Shown: piece by piece, positions 1 through 6,885 of the stretch
Numbering within the stretch: the stretch's first letter is position 1
Layout: every line of letters begins with the position of its first letter
NCBI GenBank assembly: GCA_041685935.1
Contig: JAWLES010000002.1
Span: 1 to 45,095, forward strand
Length of the DNA: 45,095 nt
DNA from: JAIPEK01 sp041685935
GTDB lineage: Bacteria > Desulfobacterota > Desulfobacteria > Desulfobacterales > Desulfobacteraceae
Direction of reading: 5' to 3'
Position numbers and translations under genes: made by a program
The notes under the pieces: generated by a model
What the model was told of the DNA's origin: nothing
The model's input: only the letters and a program-made list of their open reading frames with translations
Database searches by the model: none

Positions 1-1
1 A

Positions 2-334
2 TATACGTATCTGGACACCGAAAACCGGATCACCGGCAATGAACTTGAAGAACGTCCCAATCACAGGATCGACATAAGCATGGCAGGACGATGGCCCTCG
101 GCCGGCCTTTCCGTCTTCCTGGAAGGCCGGTACACCGGGCGGCGCTATGCCGATGCCGGGAATGAAGACCGGCTGGGCGGTTACACCCTGGTTGACCTGA
201 CCGTTAACAAGGATCTGGGAAACAGCTGCCAAGCCTTTATCCGGTTTGATAACCTGCTGGGCAAAAAAGGCATTGAAGATGCCTACGATGTGGATGGCAC
301 GGAAATACTGGCTGGTATCAGTGTCACGTTATAA
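2..334 (+). CDS. TonB-dependent receptor, C-terminal fragment (5' end outside window)
   Basis: The reading frame is open from the first bases of the window, so only about 110 C-terminal residues are visible. They resemble the last beta-strands of an outer-membrane TonB-dependent receptor: alternating aromatic/polar strands, a phrase close to 'YTLVDLTVNK', a later 'FIRFDNLLGKK' segment (typical of the penultimate strands), and a final strand ending in 'ILAGISVTL'. Such receptors import ferric siderophores, cobalamin or other metal chelates using energy from TonB-ExbBD. The TonB system genes downstream are the likely partner. The substrate cannot be told from this fragment. An ATG at 80 is internal, not the start. 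Confidence 0.85.
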   Translation, partial: YTYLDTENRITGNELEERPNHRIDISMAGRWPSAGLSVFLEGRYTGRRYADAGNEDRLGGYTLVDLTVNKDLGNSCQAFIRFDNLLGKKGIEDAYDVDGTEILAGISVTL

Positions 335-378
335 AAAGGTACGGTACAAATTTTAACTAAAGACAAGATAAGGAGATT

Positions 379-1185
379 TTGATGAAAAAAACAACCTGCG
401 TTCTCGTATTTTCCCTGCTGCTGATGATAACCGCGGCAGGCTCGGCGTTCGGACACACCCTTTGGCTGAATTTAAGTGACCATTACCCGCACTTTTACGA
501 CAAGTTCGGTGCCGGAACCCATGCGTATGCCGGCTGGGGCCATCGATATCCGGTGGACGGTTTCCTGGAATTTTCCGCCCTTGAGAGTTACGCGCTTGTA
601 GGGCCGGGCGGCAAGAAGCACAAGCTGACCCCCAATCCGGGAGGACTTCTGGCAACGGACATCAAAATGAAGAACCCCGGGGTCTATTTTATCGGCGCCG
701 TCAAAAAGCCGGGGTTTTACACCATGTATGAATCCGGCGGAAGAATACATCACAAAACCGCCCCGAAAACCGGCCTGGATAATGTGGTATTGAGCGTTTA
801 TTACGAGGAATATGCCAAGTCCCTCATCGACACGGGGAATTCTGAAAAAAGTGACCTGAAACGGCAGCTTGGCCACAACCTTGAAATAATCCCCCTTGAA
901 AATCCGAAAAACATTGAACCCGGGGACAAATTCCCCGTGAAGGTAATGTTCGAAGGCAAACCGGCAAAGTTTGTCCAGGTTCTGGGGACATACTCGGGAT
1001 TTGCAGCTAATGACGATTTTGCCTTTGCCACAAAGACCGATCAAAACGGAGTGGCAAGGGTCCGGATTCTGCATCGGGGCCACTGGCTTCTCAAGGCGTG
1101 GAAAAAGGTGCCGGCCGGACCGGACTACAGGGATAAATGTAACCGGATGAGCTATTCCGCCACCCTGACTTTCGGTGTCCGGTAA
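379..1185 (+). CDS. DUF4198-family periplasmic protein (NikM-like)
   Basis: A 268-residue protein with a Sec signal peptide (Lys-rich start, hydrophobic stretch, AGSAFG-H cleavage region at about residues 20-26). The mature part begins with His-rich sequence (HTLWLNLSDHYPH), as usual in DUF4198 proteins, which are related to the NikM component of nickel transport. Members are periplasmic or outer-membrane-associated beta-rich proteins found beside TonB receptors and metal transporters. The start is supported by an AAGGAG ribosome site at 370-375. It lies 45 bp after the receptor stop and is probably co-transcribed with it. A paralogue sits at 9779-10585. Metal binding by the N-terminal histidines is inference. 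Confidence 0.75.
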   Translation: MMKKTTCVLVFSLLLMITAAGSAFGHTLWLNLSDHYPHFYDKFGAGTHAYAGWGHRYPVDGFLEFSALESYALVGPGGKKHKLTPNPGGLLATDIKMKNPGVYFIGAVKKPGFYTMYESGGRIHHKTAPKTGLDNVVLSVYYEEYAKSLIDTGNSEKSDLKRQLGHNLEIIPLENPKNIEPGDKFPVKVMFEGKPAKFVQVLGTYSGFAANDDFAFATKTDQNGVARVRILHRGHWLLKAWKKVPAGPDYRDKCNRMSYSATLTFGVR

Positions 1186-1224
1186 ATTAACTGACGCATA
1201 TGAACCTGGATAACACCATTGGAT

Positions 1225-2019
1225 ATGAAAATACGAAATAACAGAAAAACAAGACAGATGCGGTTTTTGCCGTCAGTGTGCCTTTGGGTGTTTTTGTTGA
1301 TACCGTCTTTGGCCCCGGCAGGGCAAAAAGCGCTTGACATCCACCGGACTGTTAAAAAAGAAATTTGCGTCAGAAAAAAGATGCAGCAGCAGGAAGACCG
1401 GTGGGCCGAGAAACGGCAGGTGCTCGAGGAACGTTACAAAACCCTTGAGCGCCGGCTGAATGATCTTGAAATCCAAAAAAAACGCCTGTCAGGCAAACTT
1501 GACCTGCGGCGCAAAAAAACGGCAACCATGGAGCAGACATTGACAGAGTCAGGCCGGGTCAAAAAAGAGCTGCAGTTAACACTCGAGGACATTGTTGACC
1601 GGCTGGACCGTTTTGCGGCAAACGATCTGCCGTTTTTGAAAACGGAACGTTCCGAACGGATACATGCTTTGAGAACCTGTCTCTTGGACCCGGATGTAAC
1701 CCTTGCGGAAAAAACCCGGCGGACATTTGAAAGTCTGCAGGTGGAACTGGATTACGGACACCGGCTGGAAGTGACCGAGGAGGAGGTAGAGATCGGCGGC
1801 CGGAAGATGGCCGTGGACGTCCTGAGGGTCGGGCGGATTTCACTGTTTTGCCGCACCGGCGACGGCGGCACCACAGGCAGGTATGCCCCGGCTGAAAAAA
1901 GCTGGCAGCCGCTTCACGGCAAATATGACGCCGCCATAACAGAGGCCATGGAAATGGCCAGGCAGCAGCGGCCCATGGATATGATCAAGCTGCCCCTGGG
2001 CGAATTGGAGGTTCAATGA
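1225..2019 (+). CDS. DUF3450-family coiled-coil protein of the TonB/TtpC cluster
   Basis: About 264 residues: a signal peptide (hydrophobic core around residues 13-28), then a long charged coiled coil (about residues 40-125), then a compact C-terminal domain. This order matches DUF3450 proteins, which are encoded just ahead of the TtpC-ExbB2-ExbD2-TonB2 genes in many marine and delta-proteobacteria. Family members are periplasmic and thought to support the TonB2 complex. ATG at 1225 is chosen; TTG at 1219 in the same frame is possible, and neither has a strong ribosome site. The stop overlaps the next start (ATGA at 2016-2019), implying translational coupling. Confidence 0.78.
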   Translation: MKIRNNRKTRQMRFLPSVCLWVFLLIPSLAPAGQKALDIHRTVKKEICVRKKMQQQEDRWAEKRQVLEERYKTLERRLNDLEIQKKRLSGKLDLRRKKTATMEQTLTESGRVKKELQLTLEDIVDRLDRFAANDLPFLKTERSERIHALRTCLLDPDVTLAEKTRRTFESLQVELDYGHRLEVTEEEVEIGGRKMAVDVLRVGRISLFCRTGDGGTTGRYAPAEKSWQPLHGKYDAAITEAMEMARQQRPMDMIKLPLGELEVQ

Positions 2020-3458
2020 AATCCGGTAAATTTTTAATCGCCATCCTGGTTTGCCTTTTATGGACCGTCCCCGTGGTCCGGCCGGTAGCGGGCGCTGATA
2101 TGCGGGCCATCTCGAAAAATGCCGAGACCGATTTACGGCGGACTGTTTCGGAATCGGAAACCCGCAAACAGGTAATCCTTAAAACCCGCAAACAGTTGAA
2201 AGCAGCCATTGCCGACTCGCAAAAACGCATTGAATCCCTTGAATCCGACATTAGCAAAATGGATGCCGAATATGCCCGGCTTGGGAAAAAGAGGGGGAAA
2301 CTGGCCGAGGCTTTGGAGCGTCTTGAAACGGACATCAACGGGTATGCAGGCGTAGTGAGGCAGTCGGCAGATGATCTGTTTCCGGTGATCTCAGGGTCTG
2401 TTTTCAGCGCCGGGAATCCTGAAAGAACAGAAGTTCTCGGGGTCCTCCGCGATCCGGACCGGTTCCCGGGGATTTCAGAAGTTAAAGAGCTTTCCGGCCT
2501 GGTGTTTGATGAAATGGTGAATACCGGGCAGGTGAAAACGTTTCAAGGGTCGTTTCTGGGACGCGACGGCCGGACCCGAGAGGGCGGTATATTGACCGTG
2601 GGCCCGTTTTCCGCAGCCTATTCAACGGCTGATGAAACCGGATTCCTGCGTTACAGTGAAGCCCGTCAAAGCTTTGCCGCACTTTCCTCTCTGCCTTGTT
2701 TCGGGATGCAAAGGAATCTGGAAAAATATATCACCGGCGAATCCGGGGCCGTTTATTTCGATCCCTCCGGCGGATCAGCCTTGAAACGTATTTCACACCG
2801 ATCCACGCTCAAGGACAAGGTGAAAAAAGGCGGTCTTCTGGTCTGGCCGATTCTGGGGATCGGGGTGCTGGCTATTGTGATTGTTCTGGAGCGCCTTGTT
2901 TTCCTGCAGCGGGTTCATGCCAATGCCGACCGGCTCATGGGAAAATTCAACAAACTGGCTGCCGAAGGAGACTGGACCGGGTGCCGCCATATTCTGGAGA
3001 CCCGGAAGGGACGGCCGGTTTACAATGTGTTAAAAGCCGGGTTCAGTGCCGTCGACCAGAGCCGGGAGACCCTGGACAATATTCTCCAGGAGGCGATTTT
3101 AAAAGAACTCCCCCGGCTGGAACGGTTCCTGCCGGCCCTCAATGTCATGGCGGCTGTGTCGCCGCTCATCGGGCTGCTCGGCACGGTCACGGGAATGATC
3201 GGTACGTTTCATGTGATAACCCTTTACGGCACCGGAGACCCCCGATTGATGTCAGGCGGGATATCCGAGGCTCTTGTAACCACGATGCTGGGACTTGGAG
3301 TGGCGATTCCGGTGATGCTCTTTCATGCATTTCTCAGGCGGCGCATCGAGCATATTGTCGGAGATATGGAAGAAAAGGCCGTGGCCTTGAGCAATATCAT
3401 TTGCCGACAGAATAGCAATGGCGGCACTGGTGCCGGTACGAGAACCGGGAAGGTTTAG
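2016..3458 (+). CDS. MotA/TolQ/ExbB proton-channel protein, TtpC type
   Basis: A 480-residue protein with a signal peptide, a periplasmic coiled-coil region (about residues 30-115), a further periplasmic domain, and a C-terminal MotA/TolQ/ExbB channel domain from about residue 270. The channel part has three membrane helices: one near 275-295 (GGLLVWPILGIGVLAIVIVL) and two in the conserved block with 'SPLIGLLGTVTGMI' and 'GISEALVTTMLGLGVAIPV'. The long periplasmic extension separates TtpC from ordinary ExbB. TtpC is the extra component of TonB2 systems and is needed for ferric-siderophore transport in Vibrio. Start is the ATG of the ATGA overlap with the preceding gene. Confidence 0.85.
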   Translation: MKSGKFLIAILVCLLWTVPVVRPVAGADMRAISKNAETDLRRTVSESETRKQVILKTRKQLKAAIADSQKRIESLESDISKMDAEYARLGKKRGKLAEALERLETDINGYAGVVRQSADDLFPVISGSVFSAGNPERTEVLGVLRDPDRFPGISEVKELSGLVFDEMVNTGQVKTFQGSFLGRDGRTREGGILTVGPFSAAYSTADETGFLRYSEARQSFAALSSLPCFGMQRNLEKYITGESGAVYFDPSGGSALKRISHRSTLKDKVKKGGLLVWPILGIGVLAIVIVLERLVFLQRVHANADRLMGKFNKLAAEGDWTGCRHILETRKGRPVYNVLKAGFSAVDQSRETLDNILQEAILKELPRLERFLPALNVMAAVSPLIGLLGTVTGMIGTFHVITLYGTGDPRLMSGGISEALVTTMLGLGVAIPVMLFHAFLRRRIEHIVGDMEEKAVALSNIICRQNSNGGTGAGTRTGKV

Positions 3459-3459
3459 A

Positions 3460-4071
3460 GTGCAAGGTATGGAATGGTTTACCGGGGCAGCTAATTATTT
3501 TTTACGGGGAGGTCCTGTCATGGTTCCTCTTCTGGGGCTTTCCCTGTGGGTGTGGGGACTGATCGCCGAACGGCTCTATTTTTTTATGGTTAACAATCGC
3601 CAACACGCGATTTCTGAATTAAGCAGCAGGCAGGCTGCTTCTCCTTCCACGGGCCCCTGCCGGAACACCGGAGATGTCTGCAATGATCTTGCAGCCGGTT
3701 TTTTCACCCAGTGCTCCGGATATCCCGGCCTGGATGAAAGGATATTGAAACACAACTGGCTTCGCCAGCAAAAACTGATTTACCGGGGATTGACACTGAT
3801 GGCAACCCTGGCGGCCACGGCCCCGCTTCTGGGGCTCTTCGGCACCGTACTGGGAATGATCGACACCTTTGACATCCTTTCCGCGTTCGGTACGGGGAGC
3901 GCAAAAGCTCTTGCCGGCGGAATATCCGAAGCTCTGATCTCCACTCAGTCAGGCCTGCTCGTGGGTATTCCGGCCCTGCTCATGTGTATATTCCTGCGTC
4001 AGCAGGCGCGGCGGCTGGAGGGCAGGCTCAGCCAAACCAGTATTGTTCTGAAAAGGAATTTTGCGCCATGA
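3460..4071 (+). CDS. exbB: ExbB-like MotA/TolQ/ExbB proton-channel protein
   Basis: About 203 residues with the three-helix ExbB layout: a first helix near the N-terminus (GGPVMVPLLGLSLWVWGLIA), a cytoplasmic loop, and the paired helices containing 'ATAPLLGLFGTVLGMIDTF' and 'GGISEALISTQSGLLVGIPA'. ExbB forms the inner-membrane pentamer that, with ExbD, turns proton flow into work on TonB. GTG at 3460 is preferred because GGGAAGG lies 6-8 bases upstream and it follows the ttpC stop directly; ATG at 3469 is an alternative. The stop overlaps exbD by ATGA. This is a second channel gene beside the longer TtpC-type one, as expected for a TonB2 system. Confidence 0.88.
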   Translation: MQGMEWFTGAANYFLRGGPVMVPLLGLSLWVWGLIAERLYFFMVNNRQHAISELSSRQAASPSTGPCRNTGDVCNDLAAGFFTQCSGYPGLDERILKHNWLRQQKLIYRGLTLMATLAATAPLLGLFGTVLGMIDTFDILSAFGTGSAKALAGGISEALISTQSGLLVGIPALLMCIFLRQQARRLEGRLSQTSIVLKRNFAP

Positions 4072-4487
4072 TCAATGCAAAACACTCGTTACGCTACAGT
4101 GAGTCCAGCGAAGGAATCAATATCACGCCCTTGATGGACCTGATATTCCTTTTGCTCATTTTTTTCATGGTCACCACCAGCTTTGTCAGGGAAACCGGGC
4201 TGGACGTGGACCGACCTTCCGCCGAGACCGCTCAGGTCAAGGAAAAGGCGGACATTCTGATCGGTGTGGGAGATGACGGCCGCATATTTATGGATAAAAA
4301 ACCCATTGATATCCGCATGGTCCGGCCGAATGTAAAAAACGCCCTTGCCGAACACCCCTTGGCGGCCACGGTTATAGTTGCTGATAAAAAAAGCGATACC
4401 GGCCTGGTAATCGAGGTCATGGACCAGTGCCGCCTGGCAGGAGCAAACAACGTCAGTATCGCAGCAAGGCGCAAGGAGGGGGCATAA
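4068..4487 (+). CDS. exbD: ExbD-type biopolymer transport protein
   Basis: 139 residues with one membrane helix near the N-terminus (residues about 22-42) starting 'ITPLMDLIFLLLIFF'. The Asp in that helix is the conserved proton-carrying residue of ExbD/TolR. The remainder is the periplasmic ExbD domain. It forms the energising complex with ExbB and TonB in the inner membrane. The start is the ATG overlapping the exbB stop (ATGA, 4068-4071). A longer frame exists upstream but lies inside exbB. The strong AAGGAGGGGG near its 3' end (4473-4482) is probably the ribosome site for tonB. Confidence 0.9.
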   Translation: MINAKHSLRYSESSEGINITPLMDLIFLLLIFFMVTTSFVRETGLDVDRPSAETAQVKEKADILIGVGDDGRIFMDKKPIDIRMVRPNVKNALAEHPLAATVIVADKKSDTGLVIEVMDQCRLAGANNVSIAARRKEGA

Positions 4488-4492
4488 CCCGT

Positions 4493-5206
4493 ATGGCGGG
4501 CAGGGTAAGGAAATTCGTGTTCATCTCCCTTGTTATGGTGACAGTGAACCTGGTTTTATTCATTGTGTTTCCCCACTATGTGATCCGCAAGACATCGGTC
4601 ACAGCCGATACCGGTTCAATTGAAGGGTTTCATGCGTTCAGGGTGTTGGATCTGAAAGCGCTCCAGCCGGAGAAAAAAAGGATAGAGCCGGAAGACAAGT
4701 CAAAGACGGAAAAGTGTGAAAAAAAAGCCGCCCCGCAAAAGGTGGACATGCAGGAACAGCCGGTCAAGCAACGCCCCAAGGAACTTGAACTGGACTCTTT
4801 GAACCTTGAGATGAATTTCAGGCTGAACTCCGGTGCCAAGGTGTCTGCACCGCCTGCACCCTCTGCACCGTCCGAACCGGAAAAGCGGGCAGTGCAGACG
4901 TTTGGCGGGCAGTTCAGGATGTCTGAGGTGGATACCCCGCCCGTTGCAACGGAAAAGGTCCAGCCGGTATATCCATACCGGGCCAAGCGGATGGATATCG
5001 GTGGTAAAGTGAAGGTCAGGTTTCTGGTCACCAGGGATGGAACCGTTTCTCAGGTAAAGATAATCTCCGCCCCGCCCGGGGAAATATTCAATCAAAGCGT
5101 TATCCGGGCGGTTTCCAGCTGGCGGTTCAAGCCCGGCAAAATAGATGGCCGAAAAGTGGAGACCTGGATGGTGACCACCATTGTTTTCAATATCAACAGC
5201 ATATAA
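4493..5206 (+). CDS. tonB: TonB-family energy transducer
   Basis: About 237 residues. An N-terminal membrane helix (residues about 7-28) anchors the protein; a Lys/Glu/Pro-containing linker follows (about 50-140), and the C-terminal TonB domain (about 155-237) carries 'VQPVYPYRAKRMDIGGKV' and 'AVSSWRFKPGKIDGR', typical of the fold that contacts the receptor TonB box. The linker is short, as in TonB2 proteins, which rely on TtpC. ATG at 4493 is chosen because AAGGAGGGGG precedes it by about 10 bases and it places the helix at the N-terminus; an upstream ATG at 4427 lies within exbD. It follows exbD in the same operon. Confidence 0.88.
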   Translation: MAGRVRKFVFISLVMVTVNLVLFIVFPHYVIRKTSVTADTGSIEGFHAFRVLDLKALQPEKKRIEPEDKSKTEKCEKKAAPQKVDMQEQPVKQRPKELELDSLNLEMNFRLNSGAKVSAPPAPSAPSEPEKRAVQTFGGQFRMSEVDTPPVATEKVQPVYPYRAKRMDIGGKVKVRFLVTRDGTVSQVKIISAPPGEIFNQSVIRAVSSWRFKPGKIDGRKVETWMVTTIVFNINSI

Positions 5207-5243
5207 CCACTTACGGTATCAACGGTATTAAAGGAGATTCTTT

Positions 5244-6446
5244 GTGGCAGAAAACATCATAACAAAAACATGGGGCTGCTTGATCATGCTGATGGTCGCG
5301 GGACTGTGTTTTTCCGATTTTTCTATTGCCTCAGGAGCTGAGAGCCCGAAACTCGGCAAAAGCGATCATAAGATACTTTACCAGGCCCGCCGTGCCATTG
5401 GAAAAACTCGGTATGAAAAAGCAAAAAGGTTGCTTGAAGCGCACATTGACCGGCGGGAAGAAAAAGTTGACTACCGTATTTTTTTTCTGTTGGGTAACGT
5501 GTATTCCATGCAGGAAGCTCCCTTAAAAGCCCTGGCTGCATACAAAAAAGCAACAGCAATTTATGATGCAGATCCGGCTGTGTGGCAAAACATGGGAAAA
5601 GCTTGTTTTAGCCTGGAGCGGTTTTCCCGTGCAGGCAGTCATATGGAACAGGCCTGGCTGATGCAGGAAAACAAAGATCCGGCACTTTTGTTCCAGGCGG
5701 CAGGAGGCCGGCTGACAGCCGGTGAAACCAGAAAGGCTTATGAACTGCTTGAACGGTTATGTAACCGTAATCCGGAAGGGGTGAAGTTGCAGTGGCTTGA
5801 GTCCTTTGCCTATGCCTGCATGGAACTTGGGAAAACCAATAAGGCGCTGCAGACCGTACATCGTCTTTTGGAACGGCAGCCGGATGAACCCCGCTGGTGG
5901 AGAATGCTGACCAATACATATATTAGAAAAAAGGCCTTTAACCGGGCAGCTGCCGCCCTTGAAATTCACAACCGCCTCGTGCCGGAAAAAAAAGAGAATG
6001 TTATCCGGCTGGGGGATATTTACACAGCCGCAGGCGTGCCTTTTAAGGCGGCTGTCCAGTATGAACGGGCCTTTGAGTGGGTTCGAACCAGCCGGCATTA
6101 CCAAAAAACCGCACAGGCTTACATGGCTGCACACAGATTGGAAAAGGCGGCCGGTATATTGAAACAGGCACTTGAGATTGAGCCTTCGGCCTGCCTGTGG
6201 CATATGCTGGGCACCGTCCGTTACAATCAGGACAAGCCGGATAAAGCTTACCAAGCCTTTCAAAAAAGCCACAAACTGGAGCCGGGCAAGGGGCGGACCC
6301 TGTTGTTGATGGGGTACAGCGCCTTGAAAGCCGGTAGGTATCAGCCGGCGGTGGCCGCCTTTGAAAAGGCATGCGCTTACAAAAATCAAAAACAGGCAGC
6401 CAGGCAGGGATTGACTGCAGTCCGGGCAGCCGGCGGCAGTAACTGA
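5244..6446 (+). CDS. Secreted TPR-repeat protein of the TonB cluster
   Basis: 400 residues starting at GTG, with AAGGAG eight bases upstream. It has a signal peptide (hydrophobic residues about 10-27, then ASGAE) and then tetratricopeptide repeats across most of its length; phrases such as 'ALAAYKKATAIYDADPAVWQNMGKA' and 'KAYQAFQKSHKLEPGKGRTL' show the TPR pattern. TPR proteins are a regular last member of TtpC-type TonB operons and probably scaffold the complex in the periplasm. It is 37 bp from tonB and no promoter is obvious between them, so the operon likely runs from the DUF3450 gene to here. Confidence 0.82.
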   Translation: MAENIITKTWGCLIMLMVAGLCFSDFSIASGAESPKLGKSDHKILYQARRAIGKTRYEKAKRLLEAHIDRREEKVDYRIFFLLGNVYSMQEAPLKALAAYKKATAIYDADPAVWQNMGKACFSLERFSRAGSHMEQAWLMQENKDPALLFQAAGGRLTAGETRKAYELLERLCNRNPEGVKLQWLESFAYACMELGKTNKALQTVHRLLERQPDEPRWWRMLTNTYIRKKAFNRAAAALEIHNRLVPEKKENVIRLGDIYTAAGVPFKAAVQYERAFEWVRTSRHYQKTAQAYMAAHRLEKAAGILKQALEIEPSACLWHMLGTVRYNQDKPDKAYQAFQKSHKLEPGKGRTLLLMGYSALKAGRYQPAVAAFEKACAYKNQKQAARQGLTAVRAAGGSN

Positions 6447-6472
6447 AAATGAAAAAATTTTTGAATTAATGC

Positions 6473-6501
6473 TTGACAAGCCTGCAAGGCAAGTGTATTA
6501 A
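6473..6501 (+). promoter_or_regulatory. Predicted sigma-70 promoter of the feo leader
   Basis: A perfect TTGACA -35 box (6473-6478) is followed after 17 bases by TATTAA (6496-6501, 4 of 6 to consensus) preceded directly by TG. The predicted start point is near 6508. It lies 27 bp after the TPR stop and reads toward feoA. Confidence 0.65.
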
Positions 6502-6513
6502 GAGTGTCATAAA

Positions 6514-6533
6514 AAGTTAGGTTGCCCTAACTT
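6514..6533. promoter_or_regulatory. DtxR/IdeR-like metal-repressor operator
   Basis: A perfect 8-bp inverted repeat, AAGTTAGG-TTGC-CCTAACTT, sits just after the predicted transcription start. The 19 bases at 6517-6535 match the recalled DtxR/IdeR iron-box consensus TTAGGTTAGGCTAACCTAA at 15 positions. It does not resemble the Fur box of enterics. Binding there would block transcription when Fe(II) or Mn(II) is plentiful, which suits the downstream feoAB. The palindrome is seen directly; the identity of the regulator is inference. Confidence 0.65.
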
Positions 6534-6590
6534 AACAAGGAGTACCTTACGGCCTTCGGCCCGGACAAACCGGCGCGCGGAGGAAGTGAA

Positions 6591-6640
6591 GGCGCGACTG
6601 GAGCGTATGGAACGCATCCGGTTGCGCCTTTTTTATTTTT
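6591..6640 (+). terminator. Intrinsic terminator in the feoA leader
   Basis: An 11-bp stem (6591-6601 with 6618-6628, two G-U pairs) is capped by an inner GCGT/ACGC stem (6603-6606 with 6612-6615) and followed by TTTTTTATTTTT (6629-6640). It sits between the metal-controlled promoter and the feoA ribosome site, about 85-130 bases after the predicted start. It would either attenuate feoAB or end a short separate transcript. Confidence 0.75.
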
Positions 6641-6660
6641 AGAACAAAGGAGATGAAATC

Positions 6661-6885
6661 ATGGTTCTCGAAGAAATGAGACCGGGCAGTGAGGGACTTG
6701 TGAAAAAAATGTCCAAAGGAGACAAGCTGGGACAGAGACTAATGGACATGGGATTTTATCCCGGGCTCAAATTCAAGGTTATCCGGAACGCTCCACTGGA
6801 GGATCCCATGCAGGTGGAACTGGAAGGATACTTCATCACCCTTCGGCATGAAGAGGCCAGATTCGTGGAGGTGGAGCCGTCATGA
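6661..6885 (+). CDS. feoA: Ferrous iron transport protein A
   Basis: 74 residues, the usual FeoA size, with an SH3-like fold pattern: 'GDKLGQRLMDMGFYPGLKFKVIRNAP' and 'ITLRHEEARFVEVE' are typical. FeoA is a small cytoplasmic protein that supports Fe(II) uptake through FeoB. An AAAGGAG site precedes the ATG by about nine bases. The stop overlaps the feoB start (ATGA at 6882-6885), so the two are coupled. A DtxR-like operator and an intrinsic terminator lie upstream and probably govern both genes. Confidence 0.93.
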   Translation: MVLEEMRPGSEGLVKKMSKGDKLGQRLMDMGFYPGLKFKVIRNAPLEDPMQVELEGYFITLRHEEARFVEVEPS

